From Anoplopoma fimbria (lineage: Eukaryota; Chordata; Actinopteri; Perciformes; Anoplopomatidae): DNA of 64,000 bases. The notes under the pieces are model-generated. The model saw only the letters and a program-made list of their open reading frames with translations. It was not told the origin of the DNA and ran no database searches. Each line of letters opens with the position of its first letter. Within the stretch, counting starts at the first letter, position 1. A program made the translations under genes and the position numbers. The stretch lies in contig NC_072462.1 of assembly GCF_027596085.1 (NCBI RefSeq), forward strand, positions 18,161,421 through 18,225,420, read 5' to 3'. This document shows positions 11,648 to 50,197 of the stretch, piece by piece.

Positions 11648-13488
11648 ACAGTCCAACTGCCAAACCAGCCTGTAGTGTTCATGCTGTCACATCACAGTCC
11701 TCTGGAGGGCAGCAGTGTGCTTTTCAGTTGGGAGCTGACAGCGTGCAATTGTGAAGAATGCAGTTTCTCAACAAGGGATGCAATACACAAAGTGACAAAC
11801 TTAGGTCTCCCTCAATGTATTTCATTTTCTGATTACAACACAGTTACCACAAGATGCAAATTTCAAATCATGAAATGTGTTGAAGGCTGAACTTGAGAAA
11901 TAGTCATTTGGCCTCCTCCTCCTCCTCCTCCTGCTCCTTTTTAATACCCTGCTTCACATGCATATTTGTTATTACCATTGGCTTAATTTCAATGTTGATT
12001 TAAACTGGAGAGAACCTCAAAGACTGAGAGAATACTGCAGCATTTCAGTTCTGAAAAACCCATTGTGCTCTCCCAGAGGCGAGAAAGAAAGGAGATTGAA
12101 TGGGTAAATCAATGAATATTTGTTTTGTTGCTTCTTATATATTTGCCCTATACTCTCATCCCTCCCCGTCCTTCCTCTCCTCTCACTCCCCTCCCTCCCT
12201 TCCTTTTCTTTCTCCCCCCATACAACCCCTCCTCTCCTCCCCCTCCTCTTCCACTCGCTCTTGCCCTTATTTTCCTTGCTATCCAACAGATCTTTATTGA
12301 GCTGTAAGTCTGCAGAGTCCCCGAGGGCCAATGGATGTTTAAAATTCTTGCCGGTTGTAACCTCTCTATCACTCGATTTCGTCCTGCCTGCCACGCCACC
12401 AGAGGGGGGCATGAGGAGACATCCATCTTCTGCTGGCCTCTCTGAATATTTCACAAAATCCTCAGAGTGCCAGTTAAACACTCCACGTGCATTTGACCCT
12501 CCTGCCCCAAAATCACAGCAGGGATCTCCCAGGTAAAATATTAAAATTTGACTTTGATATACCGAAACGCGAGTTAGAGACTTCTTTTGAAGTCTCCAGG
12601 AACTTCCTGAAGCTCATACAGTAAATGTGTGGTAAAGAAGTTACACAATACAAGTTGCTTTGCATATAAAGTAACTGTCTGCTTTTTATCACAGGACCAT
12701 ATGTTATACATCCTTCGATGGATACATACAGCCCCGAATAAACCAGCTCCAGGGCCCTGAGGCAAGTTTGTATTCTCTTACCTTTAACAACAATGTTCAC
12801 AGCAACATGTGAGCTTCATTATGCCAAACACAAACCAGTGCTCCCATACTGGATTACCAGTCAGTCCCCAGGTAAAGATTTTGCCAGTTAGTGTGTGGCA
12901 ATATGATTAAACAAAGGTTCATCTCGTTGCCAAAACAACTCCAAACATGTTTACACATGGTTTTATTTGACATCTAGGTACATGTAGTTTACGAACATTT
13001 CACATGTGATAGATTAAAATAATGTAGGCACCTGCAGCCTTTTGGGCCCTGAAGGGTCTTGGGCTTTTGGGGAACTGCATGATTTTCCTAGTCACGTATA
13101 AATACAAGAGAGAGTATTTCTTTGCATGCTGTTACGAGACACATTTAAGTCAAACATTTATGGAAACCCAAGACCTGATGCCCTGATATGACATGTAGTT
13201 GTTGTGTACAGTACATTTTACAGAACACAAAAACACTAGATCACACTGAATTGTTCACCTGTGTATCCATCCATCCTTTCCAACATTAATGTGTTTTTCC
13301 CAGCAGGGGGTTTGAAGCAAGCCTCTTTCCTGTCCATCACGGCGCTCTGAGGGGCAGGCTGTCGGTTGGAGGATATATCCCCTGGCCCGTAACTCATCCG
13401 AGGCATCCCGCCAGGCTGGAAAACTGATGTCTATGATGGCTGTGCTCGGAGCAGGGCATTCATTCGTCATCAGGGGACGAATGTTGGC

Positions 13489-13496
13489 TGACGTCA
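13489..13496. promoter_or_regulatory. candidate CRE (TGACGTCA)
   Basis: A perfect palindromic TGACGTCA, the CREB/ATF consensus, inside a locally CpG-rich stretch. The motif alone is weak evidence; function is inference. Confidence 0.3.
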
Positions 13497-14629
13497 GCGA
13501 AGGGAGGAAGCCGGGGCAAGGGCCTCGCCTCGGTGATTCATCATCGGCTGAGACTGCTCGGAGTGGGAGACGCTCACTGGGCACAACTTGGCTGGAGAAC
13601 CATCAGAGGTCCGGCACCATGAGTGTTGCAAAGACTGGCCGCCTCCCCCTGGCAAGCTGTGGTGCGAAGTGTTATTACACAGGTGTACCGGACAGTTAAT
13701 GTTCAGAAACTGGACTCCAGCACTCCCTTGAGATCAGAGTATAGAATACAGAAGCAGTTTGCAATGATTTACACTCAGAGGGCTTTATAAATGCTCATGC
13801 CTCCAATTGTCTTGGGTATCCTTGAACCACCTTTTCTGTTGATATTCTATTCACAGGCCCCGCTGGCAACGGGCTAGATGAGTTGATCTAATCTTTGTTT
13901 GATTGATGAAAGTTAAGACAATAGGATTATTGAGATGGAACATCGCTGTAGTTCAATATCCATCAGTGAGCTGGATTAGTGTCAGAAAAGGTTAATAGAT
14001 CTAGTAATCATACGATGACCCCAGTGTGCACCGACGAGTTGACTCATAGATCACCTGGATGGCAACTTCCATGTGAAAGTTTTAATATAAAATGCGATGC
14101 CTCTTGTGTCAGTTGTATTTTCCTCTTTTGTTAATATTGTTGTTCATTGTTTTTTTTGAAAGTCACGTTCCTCTGAACCGCATTAAGATATTTTGGGATT
14201 ATTTTTCATTTTATGTCAATTGTTTTTGTAAATTCAGACTTCAGAGTTGAACCAACCATGTTTTGATATTTAATGGAGAGAGGTACACAATTACAATGCA
14301 CTTTTCAACAGGTGGGGTGCAGATTCTGTTTTCTGCCATCATGTTTTGTTATAAAATCAGGTAACATTCGGAAAACACAAGTACCAGTGATCAACATTAT
14401 TTCAAGTTTGAACAAAATTCCTAAAGAGGCATCAGAGCTATGCATGCCTCACTGAGGGTGATGACTAAAAGAACACAAAGTGTGATTTCATTTTTTGGGT
14501 CAAAGAGATAGTGGGCAGATGTGGTACTTCTAAATATACAATTTATTTTATGCAGCCCGTGACACATCAGCCAAAATCGCAATACATATTTAAAACCAAC
14601 CAGCAGATCAAAGACTGGGAGTCTTCAGC

Positions 14630-14960
14630 CATGCTAGCCGCTCTGTTTAGCATATTACCGTGCTAAAAATCTGCTAATTAGAGCTAAGCACAAGTACAGC
14701 TGTGGATGATGGGAATGTAATTAGCTTTGCAGGTGTTTGGTCATAAACCAAAGTATTAGACAAATTGAAATTTTGACCCGATTATGGGCTAGAGGAAAAG
14801 TAGAGAGATCACTAAAGTGATTACAATTCACCCTGAGGGGGGCATGAACATCTGCACCAAATTCCATGGAAATCCATCCGATAGCTAGTGAGATATTTTA
14901 GTCTGGAACACAGCGAAGGATCAACTGACCGTCTGGCCGACATTGCCATCCCGAGAGTCA
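14630..14960 (+). repeat. old teleost interspersed repeat copy
   Basis: Phrases such as ggtcataaaccaaagtatta, gacaaattgaaattttgacc and ccatggaaatccatccgata match a repeat I recall as abundant in percomorph genomes (often with GCTAACATGCT blocks). The class is uncertain. A separate copy begins at about 63905. Confidence 0.6.
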
Positions 14961-16562
14961 CATACAGTGATTGTGGCTAAAATGAGTCAATGGTCTATTT
15001 CCTGAATTTCTGACTAAGCTTTGGCTCTCACCAGTTGACACTGGGGTAATTTCCCCTGCTATCTGTCTCTTTCAACAGCTCAATGGAGCACTGCTTCATG
15101 TTTTAGAAGAAACAAATCTACAGGGATTAAGGTCTTTATGTTGCTCCACATCAAATGACCTCCAGAAACATTTGAGCCACATGGCAGCCGCTTTATATGG
15201 AGTATTGGTGTCACACGCAGTGCATCGGACCACCTCTCTGTCATCTCTAATAGCACCAGCAGCAGGTTGCATGTCTGGATCAACAACTGAGATCTGGAGA
15301 CGTTCCCAGACTCAATAGTCGGTGGCCTCTGCCACTGTCAGCTTTAATAATCTCATCCAGCCAAAACCACAGACAAACTGCTCAAATTAAAGCTCAGTGG
15401 CTTCCAAATGCAATGCATGTACTTACCCCTGCACTGTAAACACTAGAGCAATGTGTACAGAAAAATCAAGAACCTCCTCTGAGATAATACAAACTCCATT
15501 AGTTCTTCAAAGTTTTATTGGCATTTAGACATCCCTAAATGTCTCTCTAGGGCACATATTTATTCTAATCAGCCTCTACTGGCAGCGGAGAAAATGTTTA
15601 TTGCCAATGATGCCTGCATGCATATTGCTGTCACCTTGGCATTGGTGCCACCTTGCAATAAAACAGACATTGAGGCAGTGGGCACAGTAGGTTTTGCTGG
15701 CAGCAGTATTCTGCCAGTAAACCACATTTGTTTCAGTGAACAAGTTTTCAGCGAGATGTTAGAGAGTGGCTAAGTGAATACTAGTCTGACCAAGCTCATT
15801 AAACACTAGGTGTTCTTTCCTGTTAATCTGATATCAGCACTTAGTTTGTTGTCTCCGTGCAGAACAAGAGTGGATGGATGCCACAGTGTTTAAACTACAT
15901 AACCCCACATTATGGTTGCCCTGGTTGTAGGGCACATCCAACAGGACACCGTGCTATTTCAGTTCAGGCTTTGAAATTACGCTGATGCTCAACGTACCTT
16001 GTTATAATGAGGGTAAGGGATTTTAGGCCAAGGCAGATGAAGTGATACATAAAACGAGAAAAAAAACGTAATTAACCGGAGTGGTGAGATGTTAAATGTG
16101 GCCTGAAGGCATGATGCAGCACAGAGAAAAAAATAAATATATATATTTCCACTTTTCTTTATTTGAATGGTGGACTGGACACATATGTGAGGTTGTCTCG
16201 AATCCTCAATAGACAACTTTATGTTATTCAGGACTCACTCAAGACTAAAGTATAGTAAACAAGAATGTTTGCTGATAGTATAGTGTGCTGTGACACCACA
16301 AGGCTTTAACCATAGAGCCTGCATCCATCTGCTCCACCCGCTGCTATATGATCCCATCTGATGCTGTGGACTGGGAATATGCAGCTGGCAGCTGGCAAAA
16401 CCTGCACTTACCATTTTTTCCCTCTTCAAGAACTCGCACACAGTCGTGATTACTACAAAGGCCTTTTTAGTGTTATATTAACATCTGTGAACTTCTGAGA
16501 ATAACTTTAAATATAGTTAAAAGAAAAAAAGAAATAATAAAATAAACAATATTATTATTATT

Positions 16563-16931
16563 CCATCCATCCATCCATCTTCCGTTACCGCTTATCCAGT
16601 TAAGGGTCGCGGGGTGCTGGAGCCGATCCCAGCTGTCAATGGGTGAAGGCAGGGTTCACCTGGACAGGTCACCAGCCTATCACAGGGCTGACATATAGAG
16701 ACAGACAACCACTCACACTCACATCCACACCTACGGGCAATTTCAGAGTCATCAATTAACCTAAGCTGCATGTCTTTGGACTGTGGGAGGAAGCCGGAGA
16801 ACCCGGAGAGAACCCACGCTGACACGGGAGAACATGCAAACTCCACACAGAAGGTTGTCCAGCCCGGGAATTGAACCCGGGCCCCTCTTGCTGTGAGGCG
16901 ACAGTGCTAACCACTACACCACCGTGCAGCC
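16563..16931 (-). mobile_element. tRNA-derived SINE, near full length
   Basis: On the minus strand the element opens with a tRNA-like head. The A box TGGTGTAGTGG (complement at 16911-16921) and B box GGTTCAATTCC (complement at 16867-16877) match the RNA polymerase III consensus exactly. The body contains the familiar fish segment with GTTCTCCGGCTTCCTCCCAC, and the 3' end is (ATGG)n at 16563-16580. It is non-coding and would be moved by a LINE partner. The copy looks fairly young, as both boxes are intact. Confidence 0.88.
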
Positions 16932-16935
16932 TATT

Positions 16936-16983
<48 letters not shown>

Positions 16984-17019
16984 TATTATTATTATATCAT
17001 TTTTAGTATTTAGTATTAC

Positions 17020-17052
<33 letters not shown>

Positions 17053-17065
17053 TATTATTATAATT

Positions 17066-17098
<33 letters not shown>

Positions 17099-17112
17099 TT
17101 TTAGTATTACAA

Positions 17113-17154
<42 letters not shown>

Positions 17155-17240
17155 AATTTAATATTATTATTATTATTATTATTATTTTCATTATTATTAT
17201 CATTTTTAGTATTAATAATAATAATAATAATATTATAATA

Positions 17241-17300
<60 letters not shown>
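16932..17300. repeat. alternating (AAT)n / (ATT)n self-complementary array
   Basis: Blocks of AAT units alternate with blocks of ATT units over about 370 bp. They are separated by copies of tttttagtatta(c), and an inverted copy (gtaatactaaaaatg) stands at 17301-17315. Neighbouring blocks can pair into long AT-rich hairpins. It lies directly beside the SINE head. Confidence 0.92.
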
Positions 17301-17773
17301 GTAATACTAAAAATGAATTCTCGCCCTTCATTAAAATGAGTCGTGGAGAAACCACAGATCCCCTTGACCTCATGTGCATTTAATTTGCTCGCAGCTCTTC
17401 CCCTACCGGCGATTACCCACGTGGTTTCGTTAATCTGACAGAGGGCACATGTTTACAGATCCCTATCATGGGGACAGACGTGCGTGTTGCTGTCCCGCAG
17501 TGCCAGCTCGCTCCCGGAGGAAATCATCCATCCCTCTCATCATTCAGAGTGAACCAAACGAAGATTCAAAAACACATCTCTCAAAACTATTCCAGATGCA
17601 ACAAGACGAAGCTCGATTTGGATAAGGAAGTAAAAAAAGCAGCATTTTTGTTTTCCCACTTGATGCTTTACAGTCCGAGGAAGTGGCTCTACCGGACACC
17701 GGACCATGTAGTGATTCGCTTCAAGCGCTTGGTTTAAACCTGCAGTCAGTCACCAAAGCTCAACTCTGCTGAA
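17301..17773 (+). promoter_or_regulatory. probable promoter / 5' UTR of the TMEM132 gene
   Basis: Unique sequence between the AT array and the first codon. No convincing TATA box was seen. It includes an upstream open frame at 17468-17737 that ends 36 bp before the start codon. The transcription start cannot be placed from sequence. Confidence 0.4.
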
Positions 17774-45184
<27,411 letters not shown>

Positions 45185-45191
45185 GTTTGTT

Positions 45192-45301
<110 letters not shown>

Positions 45302-46180
45302 GGAGAGAGAATAAAAAAGTACACAGCAAGTTCTGGTGTTGAATGTCTAAAAGAAAAGAAGCTGGCTTTGGTTTTTGATTTTTGATAAATCACTTTAGAG
45401 GTTATATTTATTGAGATTAGATAAAGGACTTTTTATATTAAATGATGTGCTCAGTGAAAGCCTGTAAATACATTACGTAACTGTGTACCCATGAAGAGCA
45501 ACATAAGAGATACTGTGTAGTTTTTTTTAAGATTCAGAGCTTGATTTTATCCTCAAAATGAAAGATTGTTGTATTTAAAAAAAGATGTGCTCTCCAGATC
45601 AGTTGTTGTAAATATAAATAGATCTATACTATAACTTATTTCTACTTTTCCAACTCAGAACAAAATGGATTTTCATCTCCTTTTGTGCCATTCTGTTGCC
45701 CTGTAGAAACTGTTCCAGATATTGCTATTCGTCAGGGTGAATGCAGTTTGGTAGGGATTATTTCTTGTAATTCTATTCTTTTCCACCCTTTTTTCTCGGA
45801 TTCCTCCAGAGAATACCTGAAGAGTCTGTGCAATTTGTCAGAGAATATGCAACATTTATCAGGTTATTTTGAGCAATCTGTCACTGCAGTCTTCACCGGA
45901 TATTTATTCAAATCGAATGCATGTTATGCAAATATAGTCTGTGCCGCGTTTGAAGTGGACATTGTTTCAGAATTTTTTAACAAACTCACCTTGGTCTTCA
46001 TGCTTCTCCTGGGGGCCTGCTTCTACAATCTGTAAAAATGTCTAAACTCCCTCACCTGAGCAATACATATTCATCTGTAAGATTTTTCATGTGTGAATGA
46101 AAAATGACAATGCCTTTTGTATGTAAGAGCCTCTTATTTTTTAACCAAAATGTGATGTGTATTTCCTATGAGATCCTTTC

Positions 46181-46186
46181 AATAAA
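46181..46186 (+). terminator. tmem132d-like: polyadenylation signal AATAAA
   Basis: A canonical hexamer about 1 kb after the stop, followed within 20-30 bp by a GT-rich element (gtgttgta), as expected for cleavage. Confidence 0.7.
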
Positions 46187-49100
46187 GAACAAATGGATAC
46201 ATGTGTTGTATTGAAATTGAATTGAATTCAATCATTGTTTTTAAAGCCTTTTAAAATGTTAAAGTGTCATCCATGGAAAAAGCACAGTGACTGGTTTGGA
46301 TTAAAGGCTAAAGCTCTTCTATGAATCACTGGGATTTGAGTATGTTTAATCACTATTGAAAGTGATTTAAGGCTGATGTCATCATTCAGCGAAATGTCAT
46401 ACTGACAGCAACCTATTTGATGTGCCTGCCAATAATGCTGTTGGACGAAATAACTGTCACATAGCGAGCAAGAGAAAGATGGGAAAATAGAAAGTCGGTC
46501 TCATTTAGTGTATTGTGACATTGTCCCCAAAGAATTACAGGTATTTTATAAATGGTGGAGGCTCTTGCATGATAACTCGAGGCTCATTTGTCTCTTTTTC
46601 CTCCATTCTTCTTCTTGTGTCTCTGAGGTGACCACAGCTAAACCTCTCAAAATTACATTCTGGGTAGCTGTAATGCATAAACAGCGTCCCCAGTTTAAAG
46701 AAGCCCAGATAATCTGATGCCCTGCACCTCAGGAATTGGCAGCTGTGGATATGACAGCGAGCGCCATCACTCCCTGCTGCACAACAGCATCGGGTGGATT
46801 TGGAGGGTTGATAAAAGCAATTTTAAGAACTTGCTCACAAATTCTCTACCTACAGGCCCGCTGTTTTTTGTATGCGTATGAGCCATCAATGCATTTAAGT
46901 TAATTTATCTGTCCAGCAGCACCAGGGAAAGTAAACAAACTCGCCTTGGAGATAAGAAGTGATTCAAAGCTGTCTCTGCGGTGCATTGTGGCCCGGCAAT
47001 CTTGAAATTGAGGACCTGCCGTATTATCAACGCAGGAATTCAGAACTTAAATGTTCAGACACAGTAATGATTAAGATATAAAAGCTTTGTAAGTTGGTAT
47101 GACAGCAATGGAGCAACACGATACGTCTCAATGTGCTTTTCCACTAAAATACTTTTACAAATACAATTTCTGTAGCTCAGAGTCCCTTGGTCTCCAACCA
47201 TTGAAATAGTCTAAGCTGTCTATTTGAAGCACTTGGCTTCATTACATTTCTTGAAGGGCACTTCAGTTAATCATACTCATCATGCAAGCTGCAGTAAGAG
47301 TTTGTCTGGAGTGGTTGGGACACAGCATGATGAAATATAATTCCAGTTACATTATTTCTGCAATAATCAATGGAGATACAGCTCCACAGACATAACAGTA
47401 ATAGTCAGGGCTACTTTCCTTTTTATGAATTATGCAAATCACAAACCATGTGTGTTTGTCTTGCAAACAACAAGACAGGAGTAGAGTCCCTCAGTATCAT
47501 TACAGCAGGATCTCTAATCTGGAGCATCAGCTTCGCTATTGACAGATTTAAGGGATTGGGGTCATTGTGTTGGAGGATTAGTGTGCATTAGTGGACCCTC
47601 TCCATGACACACTCCTGATAATGTAGGCCAAAAGAGACAAGGTCGCTTTTTTTCCCCCCACATGGCTGCTTTCACACAGGTTGGACTCAAATGGTCAAAG
47701 ATGGGGGCGGTTGTTTGTGGGGAGGTGTAGCTGCAAATGGAAAAACTCACCTGGGAAAATGTACTGTAGTTGAGTTGCTATCCACATCTATTCTGTGGTC
47801 TGCTTAAAGGGGGCAATGTGTAATTCATGGCCACATGTTCCAACGAAATAGGGGTCAGCGTTTCACCTCGACTTCTGGGGCAAGACAATCTAAATTTACA
47901 GTAATAATAAAAAAAGCCAGATGCTAACAAACAACAGGGCAAGAATACGCAAATTCTGACCAAACTGCTTAAACTCTAAGAGCCAGTCAAAATTATTTAC
48001 TGCTTTACTGTGCCACTAACAGGGGACTGTACGTTCCATAGATGTGTTTTGATACATTTACCGTGTACCTGATAACGTCATGGACAAGCCTTTGGGGCAG
48101 CTCGACATCTTCAGTGACTCACTGTTTCCTCTAAATGGAAACGAAGGGCCGAGGCTAGCTGCTTAGCAAGCCCATTTCAGTTGATATCTCCGTAACACAA
48201 TACATGACAGCAACACTGTGACCTCTTCACATTCTGTTCACTGTGACCTCTTCACAATATTTCTAAATGTTTTAAACTAAAACTCTGGCCAGATCCTACA
48301 TGCTGTACAGTTTCACTGAAGGGATATAAAAAGTACTGTAACATCATTTTTAAAAGAGAACATAAGAAAAAAAAATAAGGCTGACAAAGACAGACAGAAG
48401 AAGACAGGCACACACAGAAGTCAGTCCGAAGATGAATCGGGAGATGAGAGAGGTAACTCTCATATCACAGGTGGAGGGGAGCTCAGACTGGCAGCTCATT
48501 AAGACAAAGTAGCTCTTGCTTCCCGCTGCGCTCGTCGCTGTCATTGGTTGTCAGCACAGTGTCAGTGCTCAGTGTGCATGGGAAGTTAATGTCAATAATT
48601 TTGCGAAGAAAGAGGACAAAAAGCAGAAGGAGAAGTTCTTTGTGTTAATGAGACAGATTGAAGAACACAGCATTGTAGGAGCAGGAGAAGGAACAGAGGA
48701 ATCCAAACCAGATGAAGCACAGTGCGGGCAACAGGTTAATGAGCGTGGTCACAATAATTGTTATGTTTTTAGTTTATTTGAGTAAGGAGACAATATACAG
48801 CACATATTAAGTGTGCAATTATAATGAACCCTACAAAATGGAAGGGGATGATGAGGATGGGAGGAAAAGAGAGACAGGCATGACTGCTTGCTCCTCAGAA
48901 AGAGTTTTGTGTACAGAAAACAATGGTTTCTCTAGTACCTATTGAGCTAAAGCACTTTGTGATTCCCCCACAGATATCGAGCCAGATCCTTGTGGGGTTT
49001 TGCCAATATGAGCCTTAGGGAGACTATGACAATTTCATGGCAATCCATCAAAGTTATCAAGGAACTTTATTCTGGACCAACGTGTTGGAATGACTTCCAA

Positions 49101-50146
49101 AATACACTACTAAAAAGATCACTAATATATACAAAACTGAACAAATATACACATTCTGTAGCACAGTATGGTAGAGTGTAACATGAATGTCATTTCAATT
49201 ATTGCTAAAAGAAAGGGCCCCTCTAACTGAAACAACAATGTCAAAGGTGTTACATTTATCAACAGTCCATGAATGTAGAAGATATGTGAAAGCTAAAATG
49301 CTTGTTAACACATAGATTTAAGGTATATAATATATATAAGTGCAAAGGTGTACTCTAAAAATAGCATTGGTCAAAATGGCAGCGTATGTGTGCACTCACA
49401 TTCAACACCAGGCATTGTGTCACAAATAAGCTATGTGCAATAGAGAGACAAAATGGTTTATAGAAAAGGAGGCTCCGACAGAGTATGAATGGTTTCTATT
49501 TTCAAAAGAAAGAGTGAGATGGGTTTTAGTCAAAGCAAACAAACACCAAACTACAAGGCCGTCAGTTGTTCAGGTTGGGCCAACATTAATAACCATAAAA
49601 AAAAAGAAATAAAAAAAGAACTGCACAGTGACCTTCTGCTTATTTTGTATGGACCCTCCTGTCTCTGTGGGTAGAATGTGAAGCAGGTTGACCGAGAAGA
49701 AACTGTTAAGCTTTTATTATCGAACATAAATTTATTTATCATATGACAGAGAATTTTTAAAGGTCTGAAACAGCCAAAAACAAAAGAAGAATCGGATAAC
49801 AGTTTAAGAATATGGTATAACAATCAAATAGTTGTCTATTAAACATACAAGGCATTAATTCATTAATTTCCTTGTATGATAGCTTGCACATTTAGTCAGT
49901 AGAGTGTGATGCCTTAATATTTAAGGAACAAAAACCTCTCATAATTTACAGGTTGTTCTTTGTTGATGCCACGAGTTCTCTTATAGAGAAGTGTTTCTCA
50001 TTACTTTTCTCAATATTATTATCAAAATCATAATTTGTGTGCAAAAATCACTTGCAGCAAATACAATTCTAATAATGGGTTAAGTTTTTGTTATAAAAAC
50101 AACGTACAAGGAAATCTGAGTCCTGAAAGGAATATAACTTACAAAA

Positions 50147-50149
<3 letters not shown>

Positions 50150-50197
<48 letters not shown>
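50150..50197 (+). repeat. (CAA)n microsatellite
   Basis: About 16 CAA units. Confidence 0.95.

Larger units (their letters stand above)
9991..16562. other. intergenic region between rimbp2 and the TMEM132 gene
   Basis: No gene recognised on either strand. It holds a (TG)n array at 11558, CTCF-like and CRE-like motifs at 11699, 12396 and 13489, a pyrimidine-rich tract at about 12155-12270, and an old interspersed repeat at about 14630-14960. The segment about 13290-13690 is richer in GC and CpG than its surroundings and may be regulatory. Confidence 0.6.

Noticed and set aside
12017..12536. Overlapping frames of 138-154 codons on both strands
   Set aside because: Driven by a pyrimidine-rich tract; low-complexity composition and no domain.
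16867..16921. Possible tRNA gene (intact A and B boxes), also at 40280-40334
   Set aside because: The boxes belong to tRNA-derived SINE heads. No proper cloverleaf acceptor stem is present.
16871..17104. Frame encoding a poly-Ile run
   Set aside because: Translation of the ATT array.
45685..46035. 116-codon frame after the TMEM132 stop
   Set aside because: Lies between the stop and the polyadenylation signal, with no recognisable domain. Treated as 3' UTR.
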